A DNA stretch of 5,827 nucleotides from Candidatus Methanodesulfokora sp. (GTDB lineage Archaea; Korarchaeota; Korarchaeia; Korarchaeales; Korarchaeaceae). A program made the translations under genes and the position numbers. This document shows positions 1-5,265 of this stretch, in pieces. The notes below the pieces were generated by a model. The model was not told where the DNA came from, did not search any database, and worked only from the letters and a program-made list of their open reading frames with translations. Position 1 is the first letter of the stretch. Each line of letters opens with the position of its first letter. The stretch spans positions 6,782-12,608 of the forward strand of contig JAGDWR010000103.1 of NCBI GenBank assembly GCA_023269865.1, written 5' to 3'.

Positions 1-74
1 AGCTCTTTAACTATATCTATAGCCTTTCTCTCTCCGTCCAGGATTGCCCTAAACACCATGCCAATTTTTCCCAT
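1..74 (-). CDS. Probable translation elongation factor aEF-1beta, N-terminus only (cut by window edge)
   Basis: Only the first 24 residues are present, beginning MGKIGMVFRAIL, so the identity rests on little sequence and on context. Archaeal aEF-1beta, the guanine nucleotide exchange factor for aEF-1alpha, is a small protein of about 90 residues that often begins MGxVxVxxxV, and it often follows a CPxCG zinc-ribbon gene as seen here. The ATG lies 9 nt after the zinc-ribbon stop. A GAGGTGG Shine-Dalgarno overlaps that stop codon, so translational coupling is likely. The missing acidic, proline-containing stretch typical of many homologues just after the first strand (often MPxxPxxD) is a reason for caution. 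Another small protein that tracks with this zinc ribbon is possible. Confidence 0.55.
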   Translation of the reverse strand, partial: MGKIGMVFRAILDGERKAIDIVKE

Positions 75-83
75 AAAACCACC

Positions 84-293
84 TCATGGACCCTTAAATC
101 CACAAGCTGGACACACATAATCATTTACGTGCTCCCTACACTTATTGCATCTGACTATCGTGGCTTCTCCACAGTTAGGACACTTGAAGACAACGACGTT
201 TTTCTCGTATGTTACTCTTCTACCACATGACACGCAGTAAAGCTCTTCATCAGCCCTAACTAACTCAATCTTCATCATTCTGGGTGTGCTCAT
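84..293 (-). CDS. Small CPxCG zinc-ribbon protein (archaeal, DUF1610/HVO_2753-like)
   Basis: This 69-residue protein has four CxxC knuckles: C20/C23, C38/C41, C49/C52 and C61/C64. Three have a CPxC- or CxxCG-type context, so it should bind two zinc ions. This pattern is that of the widespread archaeal small zinc-ribbon family thought to bind nucleic acid. Its exact function is unsettled, and it commonly neighbours aEF-1beta, as seems true here. The ATG at 293 is favoured because GGGAGAG lies 8-14 nt upstream. The internal ATGs at 278 and 275 lack any Shine-Dalgarno. With the chosen start the gene overlaps the end of the upstream membrane-regulator gene by 29 nt, which implies co-transcription and possibly coupled translation. 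The stop is TGA. Confidence 0.85.
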   Translation of the reverse strand: MSTPRMMKIELVRADEELYCVSCGRRVTYEKNVVVFKCPNCGEATIVRCNKCREHVNDYVCPACGFKGP

Positions 294-1296
294 AAGATCT
301 CTCTCCCTTGCCTGGAGCTAAACCGGATGCAGATATAAAGTTCTCTGTCAGCCTGACAATGAAAGTCTTGCCAACCCTCTCCCTCTCTAAAACCCTCCTA
401 TCGACTAGATCGGACACTATTCTGCTTATCTTAGGCCTTGAAAAACCAGTAATTTCCGATAGATCATCTTGGCCTATTTCTCCTCTTTCCGAAATAACTT
501 CTATTATCCTCCTTTCATCAGGGGAGAAGAACTGAAGCACATTCGAGGCCTTCCCCTTCCTTCTATTCAGCAACAAAACAGCAGATAGAACTAGAGTTGA
601 AGCTAAAATCAAGGCTAAAAAAATCAGGTATGTGCTGGTCTGCCTTTCCTCAGTGGGTCTACTGGAGATTGTCACATTAACGGATCCCAGTTCGACTATA
701 TTTATGCCCATCGACTTTATATCATCCATAGTCCTGTTGTTGAGGCTTCTATCAACAACATAAATTGTCTTCACCGAGCTCATCTGAAGCAACAAATCCC
801 TCAGGTTTGGAAGAGATCCATTTGAGGAGTATATTATTGGAGCTGATTTATTTATTGATAATAGAAGAGCCGGAAGATATAGCTCCGACCTTAGACCATC
901 TACTACTATCAGGCTATTTGCATCCCTCCAATAGTAAGTGGCTAAGTTTATGGAGGTTTCAACTCTATTGATCCCGCCTACTCTCTCAGCAGAAGCTATT
1001 CCACTAAGCTTTCTGTAGAAATCCTCTGGAATTGCGTTTGGCTGCCCTACAACCAGAACTCTAACATTTTTCTTGAATTGAGAGAGCCCCTCTATCATGC
1101 TGATGATCTCCCCATCGTTTTGTCCCGGAAATAGGAGTAGAATCATCGATCCTGTTTTTCTAGCATAAGCTGTCGCCACAGTCCAGTCCGGGTATATGTC
1201 CCCTCTGACTATTATTACATCATATGGAATGCTCTGAGCTGTGACTGTGAGGAGGCTCAGCATCACTAAAGGCACCATCAGAAAGGAATGCCTCAT
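265..1296 (-). CDS. Membrane-bound winged-helix protein with extracytoplasmic CWB2-like repeats
   Basis: This 343-residue protein appears to be a one-component membrane regulator. Residues 1-20 form a signal peptide (hydrophobic core, TVTA before the likely cleavage site). Residues 25-203 contain two diverged alpha/beta units resembling the cell-wall-binding repeat 2 (CWB2) family. The best-preserved stretch is AERVGGINRVETSINLA (103-119), followed by a strand-helix-strand pattern. A strongly hydrophobic helix at 223-243 is followed by RRK, placing the C-terminus inside. Residues 256-320 form a winged helix-turn-helix with a MarR/ArsR-like recognition region (GFSRPKISRIVSDL) and a basic wing. 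All four N-X-S/T sequons (N149, N159, N187, N207) lie in the outer part, which supports the topology. The ATG has GTGATG just upstream and sits 21 nt after tRNA-Ile. What it senses and what it regulates cannot be read from the sequence. Confidence 0.8.
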   Translation of the reverse strand: MRHSFLMVPLVMLSLLTVTAQSIPYDVIIVRGDIYPDWTVATAYARKTGSMILLLFPGQNDGEIISMIEGLSQFKKNVRVLVVGQPNAIPEDFYRKLSGIASAERVGGINRVETSINLATYYWRDANSLIVVDGLRSELYLPALLLSINKSAPIIYSSNGSLPNLRDLLLQMSSVKTIYVVDRSLNNRTMDDIKSMGINIVELGSVNVTISSRPTEERQTSTYLIFLALILASTLVLSAVLLLNRRKGKASNVLQFFSPDERRIIEVISERGEIGQDDLSEITGFSRPKISRIVSDLVDRRVLERERVGKTFIVRLTENFISASGLAPGKGERSYEHTQNDED

Positions 1297-1317
1297 CTTT
1301 CATCACTTCTTAGTTAA

Positions 1318-1392
1318 TGGGCCCGCGGGGATTCGAACCCCGGACCTTCCGCTTATCAGGCGGACGCTCTAACCAGGCTGAGCCACGGGCCC
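1318..1392 (-). tRNA. tRNA-Ile(GAT)
   Basis: A complete 75-nt cloverleaf can be folded by hand. The acceptor is GGGCCCG/CGGGCCC with discriminator A. The D stem is GCTC/GAGC, the anticodon stem is TCCGC/GCGGA around the loop CTGATAA, and the T arm is CGGGG-TTCGAAT-CCCCG. The anticodon GAT reads ATC and ATT. No intron and no encoded CCA. It follows tRNA-Ala by 14 nt on the same strand, and the regulator ATG comes 21 nt later with no T-run between. Processing from a longer transcript is therefore likely. Confidence 0.96.
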
Positions 1393-1406
1393 TTATAAGA
1401 TACAAG

Positions 1407-1480
1407 TGGACCGAGGGGGATTCGAACCCCCGACCTCTGCCTTGCGAAGGCAGCGCGCTACCAGACTGCGCCACCGGCCC
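1407..1480 (-). tRNA. tRNA-Ala(CGC)
   Basis: This is a 74-nt cloverleaf with acceptor GGGCCGG/TCGGTCC and discriminator A. The third acceptor pair is G3:U70, the classic alanine identity element. The D stem is GCGC/GCGC, the anticodon stem is CTGCC/GGCAG around the loop TTCGCAA, and the T arm is GGGGG-TTCGAAT-CCCCC. The anticodon CGC reads GCG. CCA is not encoded. It is the first gene after the promoter region behind the aRF1 stop and is presumably transcribed with tRNA-Ile. Confidence 0.96.
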
Positions 1481-1497
1481 ATCTATATCGCCATCCA

Positions 1498-1521
1498 GAT
1501 TAAAATCCCTTTATTTTATAA
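1498..1521 (-). promoter_or_regulatory. Probable promoter of the tRNA-Ala/tRNA-Ile unit
   Basis: Directly after the aRF1 stop, the minus strand carries TTATAAAATAA (1521-1511), centred about 35 nt upstream of the mature tRNA-Ala 5' end. A second A/T box, GATTTTAATC (1507-1498), is centred about 22 nt upstream. Either could bind TBP. The first is the better TATA match and would give a leader of about 9 nt. I cannot tell which is used. Confidence 0.55.
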
Positions 1522-2763
1522 TTAGACTACTTCATACCTAAGTATTGCAGCTATTCCTCCAAAAGCCCTGAGTTGCTCTCCCCACTCAGTTCCAGCGGAT
1601 ATGATGTGCACAGATGCTTTTGTTTCCCTAGCTAATTCCTCTATGTGATCCACTATATCTCTCTCCTCAATATCAAATGAAGTTGCCCTGCAGTTGGGAC
1701 AAACCCAACTTTCAGAATACATCTTCTCCAAACCCTCCCTGTCAACATACTTAACTTCCTCATATCCGCAGTTTAAGCACTTTCTCTTTGCTAAAAAAAC
1801 ATTTATGTCATCCAGAAGTAATACCACCTCGACGGAGCCGCTCTTAAGCTGTTCTATCACGCTTTCCATACCATAAGTTACAATATTCGGTTTCTTTGAA
1901 AGCAGTGTAAGAAACTTATCAACCTCTTGTTTCTCCCTGAATATAGAGGCCTCCTTCATGAGCTCCTCGGACTTGGATATAAGTTCCCTTATCCCCTGAC
2001 TTTCTGTGTAGGACGTAGGTATATTTCCCAATATCTTCTGCCTTAACCTGTAGTCCAGATAATCACCGGAGGCAAACTCCTCCCTTGCATCACCTGGGCC
2101 ACCTATTATCAAGCCCTCAAGCTCATTTAACATCGGCACGAATATCTTGTTTGCCTCCTCTCCCACCTTATTGTAGAAGTGCTGAACTCTCTCCTCTCTT
2201 ATCCTTTCAAACCTCCTTTGGCTTTGTCCTCCAGCGCTGTGCTTTGGTGGTATGTCAGAATTAAGCTCTGAAACTATCTCGTAAGAGGATCCCCTGAGCA
2301 CAGCGATGGTAGCACCGCCTCTATCCATCACTATCAACCCATATGCTTTCTTCTCCTTGGTCATGTCCAAAAGGGGATCCAGATAGAACTCATGATCGCA
2401 GATGTACCTGAACGACTGTACAGGCTCAGGAGGTTCTACAACGTAGATCTCTATTTTCTCAGTCCCCCTCTCAGATCCTCTAGGTATTGCTCCACAGAAG
2501 ACCACAAGGCCATTATCAGGGACCTTTCTATAGAGCTTAAGCCTCTGAATTATGCTTTCTATCGCGCTTTGCACGTTTTTCCTTGTGAGTTTGTCCTTTA
2601 TATTGCCTGCTTGATCGTATTCCTGCCTCAGATATTTTATCACATCATATATATTTCGCCCTGGCGGTATATAGAGGGATATAAGCTCAGTCCCCCTCCC
2701 TCTCTTTGATTTAAGATTCTCAAGCAATCTCCTAAAGTTGTACATAGCCAGCTGTTCCAGCAA
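1522..2763 (-). CDS. prf1: Peptide chain release factor aRF1 (eRF1 family)
   Basis: This 413-residue protein is full length for archaeal class-1 release factors, which read all three stop codons and trigger peptide release on the ribosome. The N domain has GTELISLYIPP (24-34), the NIKS-equivalent loop as NIKD (54-57), and the YxCxxxF stop-codon motif (Y120, C122, F126). The M domain has the catalytic GGQ (178-180) in HSAGGQSQRRF. The C domain carries two CxxC pairs (C329/C332, C355/C358) for a structural zinc. The start is a UUG at 2763, chosen because GGGTGG lies 6 nt upstream. The next in-frame ATG (2745) has no Shine-Dalgarno. The Asp in place of Ser in NIKS is the only odd residue noticed. 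The gene diverges from the GlmU-like gene across a short shared upstream region. Confidence 0.95.
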   Translation of the reverse strand: MLEQLAMYNFRRLLENLKSKRGRGTELISLYIPPGRNIYDVIKYLRQEYDQAGNIKDKLTRKNVQSAIESIIQRLKLYRKVPDNGLVVFCGAIPRGSERGTEKIEIYVVEPPEPVQSFRYICDHEFYLDPLLDMTKEKKAYGLIVMDRGGATIAVLRGSSYEIVSELNSDIPPKHSAGGQSQRRFERIREERVQHFYNKVGEEANKIFVPMLNELEGLIIGGPGDAREEFASGDYLDYRLRQKILGNIPTSYTESQGIRELISKSEELMKEASIFREKQEVDKFLTLLSKKPNIVTYGMESVIEQLKSGSVEVVLLLDDINVFLAKRKCLNCGYEEVKYVDREGLEKMYSESWVCPNCRATSFDIEERDIVDHIEELARETKASVHIISAGTEWGEQLRAFGGIAAILRYEVV

Positions 2764-2769
2764 AGAAAA

Positions 2770-2775
2770 CCACCC
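2770..2775 (-). promoter_or_regulatory. Shine-Dalgarno fixing the UUG start of aRF1
   Basis: GGGTGG on the minus strand lies 6 nt before the UUG at 2763. It is the only good Shine-Dalgarno near the N-terminus and decides the start in favour of UUG over the ATG six codons further in. Confidence 0.75.
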
Positions 2776-2810
2776 ATCTTTTCATTCATTTCATCCCTTT
2801 CTCAGAATAG

Positions 2811-2819
2811 ATTAAAAAA
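2811..2819 (+). promoter_or_regulatory. TATA-like box of the GlmU-like gene, possibly shared with divergent aRF1
   Basis: ATTAAAAAA is centred 27 nt upstream of the ATG at 2842, the distance expected if transcription begins at or next to that ATG (leaderless mRNA). Read on the other strand, the same A/T tract lies about 26 nt upstream of roughly 2789. That would give aRF1 a leader of about 25 nt containing its Shine-Dalgarno. No second convincing TATA box is visible for aRF1, so bidirectional use is possible but inferred. Confidence 0.5.
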
Positions 2820-2841
2820 CTTGGTGCTCGGTATACAGTTG

Positions 2842-4083
2842 ATGATAGTGCTCTTCGAGGATGAGGGATATAAAGAACTTAGACCTATCTCCGAGATGAA
2901 CGCAGTATCTACCATTATATTAGGGGCTTTTTCTCAAGAAAAAAGGATAGAAAGAGCATTTAAGGAGAAACCTGCGCTTCTGTTGAGGGAATACCTTGTA
3001 AAAAAGTACTCCGAGCTTGGATATGATGTTAAGCCAATAGCTGATGAAAAAACAATATTCATAAATTCTAGATTAATAATTACATCAGAGGCTGACTCTA
3101 TTCTGAGCATGGGAGAGGGAGAGGCTTTTTTGAAAAGAGGCAGAGTGATAGCAGCATGCCTCCCAAAGAAGAATGCGAATGAGGCAATAGAAAACTATTC
3201 TCCCGAGAAAATAAATGAAATCTTACTAAAGAATTCAGTGAAGAGAAGGGAAATTGAAGCGAATACAATAGAACATCCTTGGGATGTTATATCCAAGGGA
3301 TTGAAGCTCTTAAAGGAGGATCTGATGGGGATAAGTAAAAGCAGAGTACCCGACGAAGTGAAGATAATAGGGCATAACAACGTGTTTCTGGATGAGGAGG
3401 CTGAAATACAAGGCCCTGTGACTATAGATACGAGAGAAGGTCCAGTTCTAATAGAAAAAGCAGAAATAGAATCATTTTCCTATCTAGCAGGTCCTCTCAT
3501 AGTAAAAAAAGGTTCAAAAATATTCTCAGGGGCCAGAGTAGATTCCTCCTATATAGGAGAGGTAACTAGAGTTGGAGGAGAGGTTAGCTCATCTTTTATA
3601 ATGCCATTCTCAAATAAAAGGCACTTTGGCTTCCTTGGTCATAGCTATGTCTGCAGCTGGACAAATATAGGAGCAGGAGCTGTGACATCAAACCTCAAGA
3701 ATACATATGGAGAGATAAGGAAGAAAACAAGTTCAGGAGTTTTGCCAACAGGCATGGAAAAATTGGGAAGCTTTTTTGGACAGCACTCAAAGATATCAAT
3801 AGGGACCATGCTGCTAAGTGCAACATATGTGGGCACAGCATCTCACGCAGTTGGATTTATCTCGGAGGACATACCCCCGTTTGTTATCTATAGGAGCCAT
3901 GAAGTTGCTGACGAGCTAGAAATAAGCTCAGCTATAAGGACATATGAGAGAATGGCCTCAAGAAGAAATGTTGAGCCAAGTAAAGGGGAAATTGAAGCGC
4001 TAAAAGCTCTATTCGACATGACATCGGAAGAAAGAGTCAAATTTCTAAAAAGTAAGCCGGGTGGGGGATTCGAACCCCCGTGA
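2842..4083 (+). CDS. GlmU-like sugar nucleotidyltransferase / left-handed beta-helix acyltransferase
   Basis: The 413-residue protein resembles the alternative GlmU family of Bacteroidetes (TIGR03991-like). That family is proposed to acetylate glucosamine-1-phosphate and couple it to UTP, giving UDP-GlcNAc. The N-terminal part (1-170) opens with LFEDEGYKELRPISEMN and lacks the classical GxGTRM loop, as in that family. Residues 175-340 form a hexapeptide beta-helix with NKRHFGFLGHS (258-268) and TNIGAGAVTSNLKN (274-287). From memory, H261, N275 and N284 line up with catalytic His363 and with Asn377 and Asn386 of E. coli GlmU. The ATG at 2842 is preferred over UUG 2821 because homologues start near it and the TATA-like box puts transcription start there. 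The last eight codons and the stop lie inside the opposite-strand tRNA-Cys gene. The true substrate is not certain. Confidence 0.8.
   Translation: MIVLFEDEGYKELRPISEMNAVSTIILGAFSQEKRIERAFKEKPALLLREYLVKKYSELGYDVKPIADEKTIFINSRLIITSEADSILSMGEGEAFLKRGRVIAACLPKKNANEAIENYSPEKINEILLKNSVKRREIEANTIEHPWDVISKGLKLLKEDLMGISKSRVPDEVKIIGHNNVFLDEEAEIQGPVTIDTREGPVLIEKAEIESFSYLAGPLIVKKGSKIFSGARVDSSYIGEVTRVGGEVSSSFIMPFSNKRHFGFLGHSYVCSWTNIGAGAVTSNLKNTYGEIRKKTSSGVLPTGMEKLGSFFGQHSKISIGTMLLSATYVGTASHAVGFISEDIPPFVIYRSHEVADELEISSAIRTYERMASRRNVEPSKGEIEALKALFDMTSEERVKFLKSKPGGGFEPP
4047..4051 (-). terminator. Oligo-T terminator after tRNA-Cys
   Basis: On the minus strand a run of five T residues begins 4 nt after the tRNA-Cys discriminator base. 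Archaeal RNA polymerase terminates at short T tracts, so this is a plausible 3' end. It lies inside the coding sequence of the convergent GlmU-like gene. No comparable run follows tRNA-Ile. Confidence 0.5.
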
Positions 4084-4141
4084 TAGCGGGTATCGGCCTA
4101 AGGACTGCAGCCCGCCGCCTTGACCACTCGGCCAACCCGGC
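4055..4141 (-). tRNA. tRNA-Cys(GCA) with a 13-nt intron at 37/38
   Basis: The acceptor is GCCGGGT/ACCCGGC with discriminator U73, which is characteristic of tRNA-Cys. The D stem has three pairs (GCC/GGC), and the T arm is GGGGG-TTCGAAT-CCCCC. The anticodon stem GCGGG (4115-4111) pairs with CCCGC (4090-4086) only if 13 nt (4104-4092) are removed. That leaves the loop CTGCAGA with anticodon GCA, the usual archaeal tRNA-Cys loop. Without an intron no 5-bp anticodon stem forms, and a class II reading (Leu/Ser) fails because no U precedes a suitable anticodon and the variable region is only 6 nt. The mature length would be 74 nt. CCA is not encoded. The 3' part overlaps the end of the GlmU-like coding sequence on the other strand. 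Confidence 0.9.
4092..4104 (-). other. tRNA-Cys intron, 13 nt
   Basis: The intron lies between G37 and A38. It can fold into bulge-helix-bulge geometry. The 5' bulge is A36-G37-U(i1). The central four-pair position is 32-35 with i8-i11 (three Watson-Crick pairs and one U-C mismatch). The 3' bulge is i12-i13-A38 (AUA). Intron bases i2-i7 close a tetraloop. Cuts after the second base of each bulge give exactly these ends. Confidence 0.75.
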
Positions 4142-4162
4142 CCTTATTTATAACTGGCCTTT

Positions 4163-4171
4163 CTATTTAAA
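4163..4171 (-). promoter_or_regulatory. TATA box of tRNA-Cys
   Basis: TTTAAATAG on the minus strand is centred 26 nt upstream of the tRNA-Cys 5' end. This is the standard archaeal spacing for transcription starting at or beside the mature end. Confidence 0.7.
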
Positions 4172-4216
4172 CTTGTCATCACCTATTAATACTATTCCAT
4201 TTTTAAGATCAGATAG

Positions 4217-4226
4217 GATTAAATTT
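4217..4226 (+). promoter_or_regulatory. TATA box of tRNA-Arg and probably of the PIN-rpo7-spt4 genes
   Basis: GATTAAATTT is centred about 25 nt upstream of the tRNA-Arg 5' end. The gap between tRNA-Arg and the PIN gene cannot hold a promoter upstream of its Shine-Dalgarno. This element is therefore the nearest candidate to drive the downstream coding genes too. Confidence 0.65.
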
Positions 4227-4246
4227 CATCTTCACCTATAGCAAAA

Positions 4247-4322
4247 GGGCCCGTAGCTCAGCAAGGATTAGAGCGGCGGCCTCCTAAGCCGTAGGTCGCG
4301 GGTTCAAGTCCCGCCGGGCCCG
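4247..4322 (+). tRNA. tRNA-Arg(CCT)
   Basis: This is a 76-nt cloverleaf with acceptor GGGCCCG/CGGGCCC and discriminator G. The D stem is GCTC/GAGC, and the D loop carries A20 after GG, an arginine identity base. The anticodon stem GCGGC/GCCGT (one G-U pair) flanks the loop CTCCTAA, and the T arm is GCGGG-TTCAAGT-CCCGC. The anticodon CCT reads AGG, a codon used often in this window. No intron and no CCA. The PIN gene starts 20 nt downstream. Confidence 0.96.
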
Positions 4323-4329
4323 TTTTAAA

Positions 4330-4335
4330 GAGGTG
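4330..4335 (+). promoter_or_regulatory. Shine-Dalgarno fixing the UUG start of the PIN gene
   Basis: GAGGTG lies 7 nt before the UUG at 4343. The next in-frame ATG (4382) would remove the catalytic Asp7 strand, so this site and the protein sequence agree on UUG. Confidence 0.8.
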
Positions 4336-4342
4336 CAAGGTT

Positions 4343-4714
4343 TTGAGATTGGTTTTAATAGATAGTTCCTTCCTCCTTGGGATGATTCAGAGAAAGAGGA
4401 GGATAAATCTAGATGAAGCTATGGAGCTCGTAGGTCCATCTAAACTCATCACCTTGAGGGAGTGTGTTGATGAGATGAGGGAAAAGATATCAGATCAGAA
4501 AATATCCTCACTTATAGAAAAGCTGGGCATAGAAGTTGTTGATTCCGGTCTAAAGGGAAATGTAGATGACTCAATAGTGGAGTTTGCTGAGAAAAACAAA
4601 GCCATAGTACTCACACTAGACCTTGGGCTCAAGAGGAGGCTGATTGAGAGAGGAATACCAGTTATATACCTCAGGGCTGGAAAGAAGCTTATACTGGAGG
4701 CGGGAGGGATCTGA
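4343..4714 (+). CDS. PIN-domain nuclease, archaeal Fcf1/VapC9-like
   Basis: This 123-residue, single-domain protein fits the PIN fold of metal-dependent RNases. It opens with a strand ending in LIDSSFLL (Asp7). The second acid would be E40 or E44 in the helix around LRECVDEM. VDDSIVEF gives D75/D76, and LTLDLGLKRRL gives D93. The ending VIYLRAGKKL resembles stand-alone archaeal PIN proteins encoded beside rpo7, which are annotated as rRNA-processing (Fcf1-like) or VapC9-type. No antitoxin-like gene lies next to it. The company of rpo7, spt4 and rps24e argues for housekeeping RNA processing rather than a toxin, though this is inference. The UUG start is set by GAGGTG 7 nt upstream. The TGA stop overlaps the rpo7 ATG by one base. 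Confidence 0.85.
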   Translation: MRLVLIDSSFLLGMIQRKRRINLDEAMELVGPSKLITLRECVDEMREKISDQKISSLIEKLGIEVVDSGLKGNVDDSIVEFAEKNKAIVLTLDLGLKRRLIERGIPVIYLRAGKKLILEAGGI

Positions 4715-5265
4715 TGTATTATATAGTTGAAGTTGAGGATATCGGCTCCCTGAAGCCCAATGAGCTGGGTTTAGATGTAAAATCAGTGCTCTTAGACAAG
4801 TTCAGGAAGAGGTACGTTGGGAGGTATTTTAGCGATATAGGTCTTGTTCTGGATGTTCTTGATGTGCTAGAATATGGAGAGGGAAAATCGATAATAGGCA
4901 GCCCAGATATATACGTTAAGGCTAGGTTCAACTTACTTTCATATATACCAAAAGTTCAGGAGCTTGTGGAGGGAGAGATAAAATCGGTTGGGGAGTACGG
5001 AGTAACTCTGAGCATGGGCCCAGTTGAGGGATTCATACACATATCCCAGCTTGGAGATGACATATTTGTCCAGAGGTCAGATGGGCTTTACGGGAAGAAG
5101 ACAAGGACAACGTTCAAAAGAGGGGACATAGTGAGAGCAAGAATAACTGCTGTTACAAAGCCAGATTACACCGCTCCGCTCAAGGGCGAGCCAGTAATAA
5201 AGGTTTCTCTAACATGCAAGCAACCAGGTCTTGGGAAAGTGGCTGAGGGAAGGAGTGAGGAATGA
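4714..5265 (+). CDS. rpo7: DNA-directed RNA polymerase subunit Rpo7 (RpoE')
   Basis: The 183-residue protein has the normal size and layout of archaeal Rpo7, the counterpart of eukaryotic Rpb7, which forms the polymerase stalk with Rpo4. Residues 1-78 are the tip domain (beginning MYYIVEVEDI). From about 80 to 170 comes an S1/OB RNA-binding domain with the signature GEIKSVGEYGVTLSMGPVEG (87-106), followed by FIHISQ. A second conserved strand is at KRGDIVRARI (135-144). The ATG shares its A with the PIN stop (TGATG) and is preceded by GGGAGG inside the PIN gene. Its end overlaps the spt4 start by 4 nt (ATGA). This places all three genes in one transcript with coupled translation. Confidence 0.97.
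   Translation: MYYIVEVEDIGSLKPNELGLDVKSVLLDKFRKRYVGRYFSDIGLVLDVLDVLEYGEGKSIIGSPDIYVKARFNLLSYIPKVQELVEGEIKSVGEYGVTLSMGPVEGFIHISQLGDDIFVQRSDGLYGKKTRTTFKRGDIVRARITAVTKPDYTAPLKGEPVIKVSLTCKQPGLGKVAEGRSEE

Noticed and set aside
308..971. Plus-strand open frames opposite the membrane regulator
   Set aside because: They lack Shine-Dalgarno sites and recognisable domains and lie antisense to a well-supported gene.
1278..1306. C/D-box-like guide RNA on the minus strand (GTGATGA then CTGA)
   Set aside because: The C-box match is also the Shine-Dalgarno of the regulator gene, the spacer is 18 nt, and there is no properly spaced C'/D' pair or terminal stem.
1317..1541. Open frame of 74 codons on the plus strand
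   Set aside because: It is the antisense reading of two tRNA genes (GFEPRTF and SNPRPLPC peptides are the usual T-arm artefacts) and has no ribosome binding site.
2821..2841. Upstream UUG start for the GlmU-like gene
   Set aside because: It lies directly behind the TATA-like box, upstream of the predicted transcription start, and adds seven residues not expected from the family.
4343..4714. VapC-type toxin of a toxin-antitoxin pair
   Set aside because: No antitoxin-like gene is adjacent. The upstream neighbour is a tRNA and the downstream one is rpo7, an arrangement typical of housekeeping PIN proteins.
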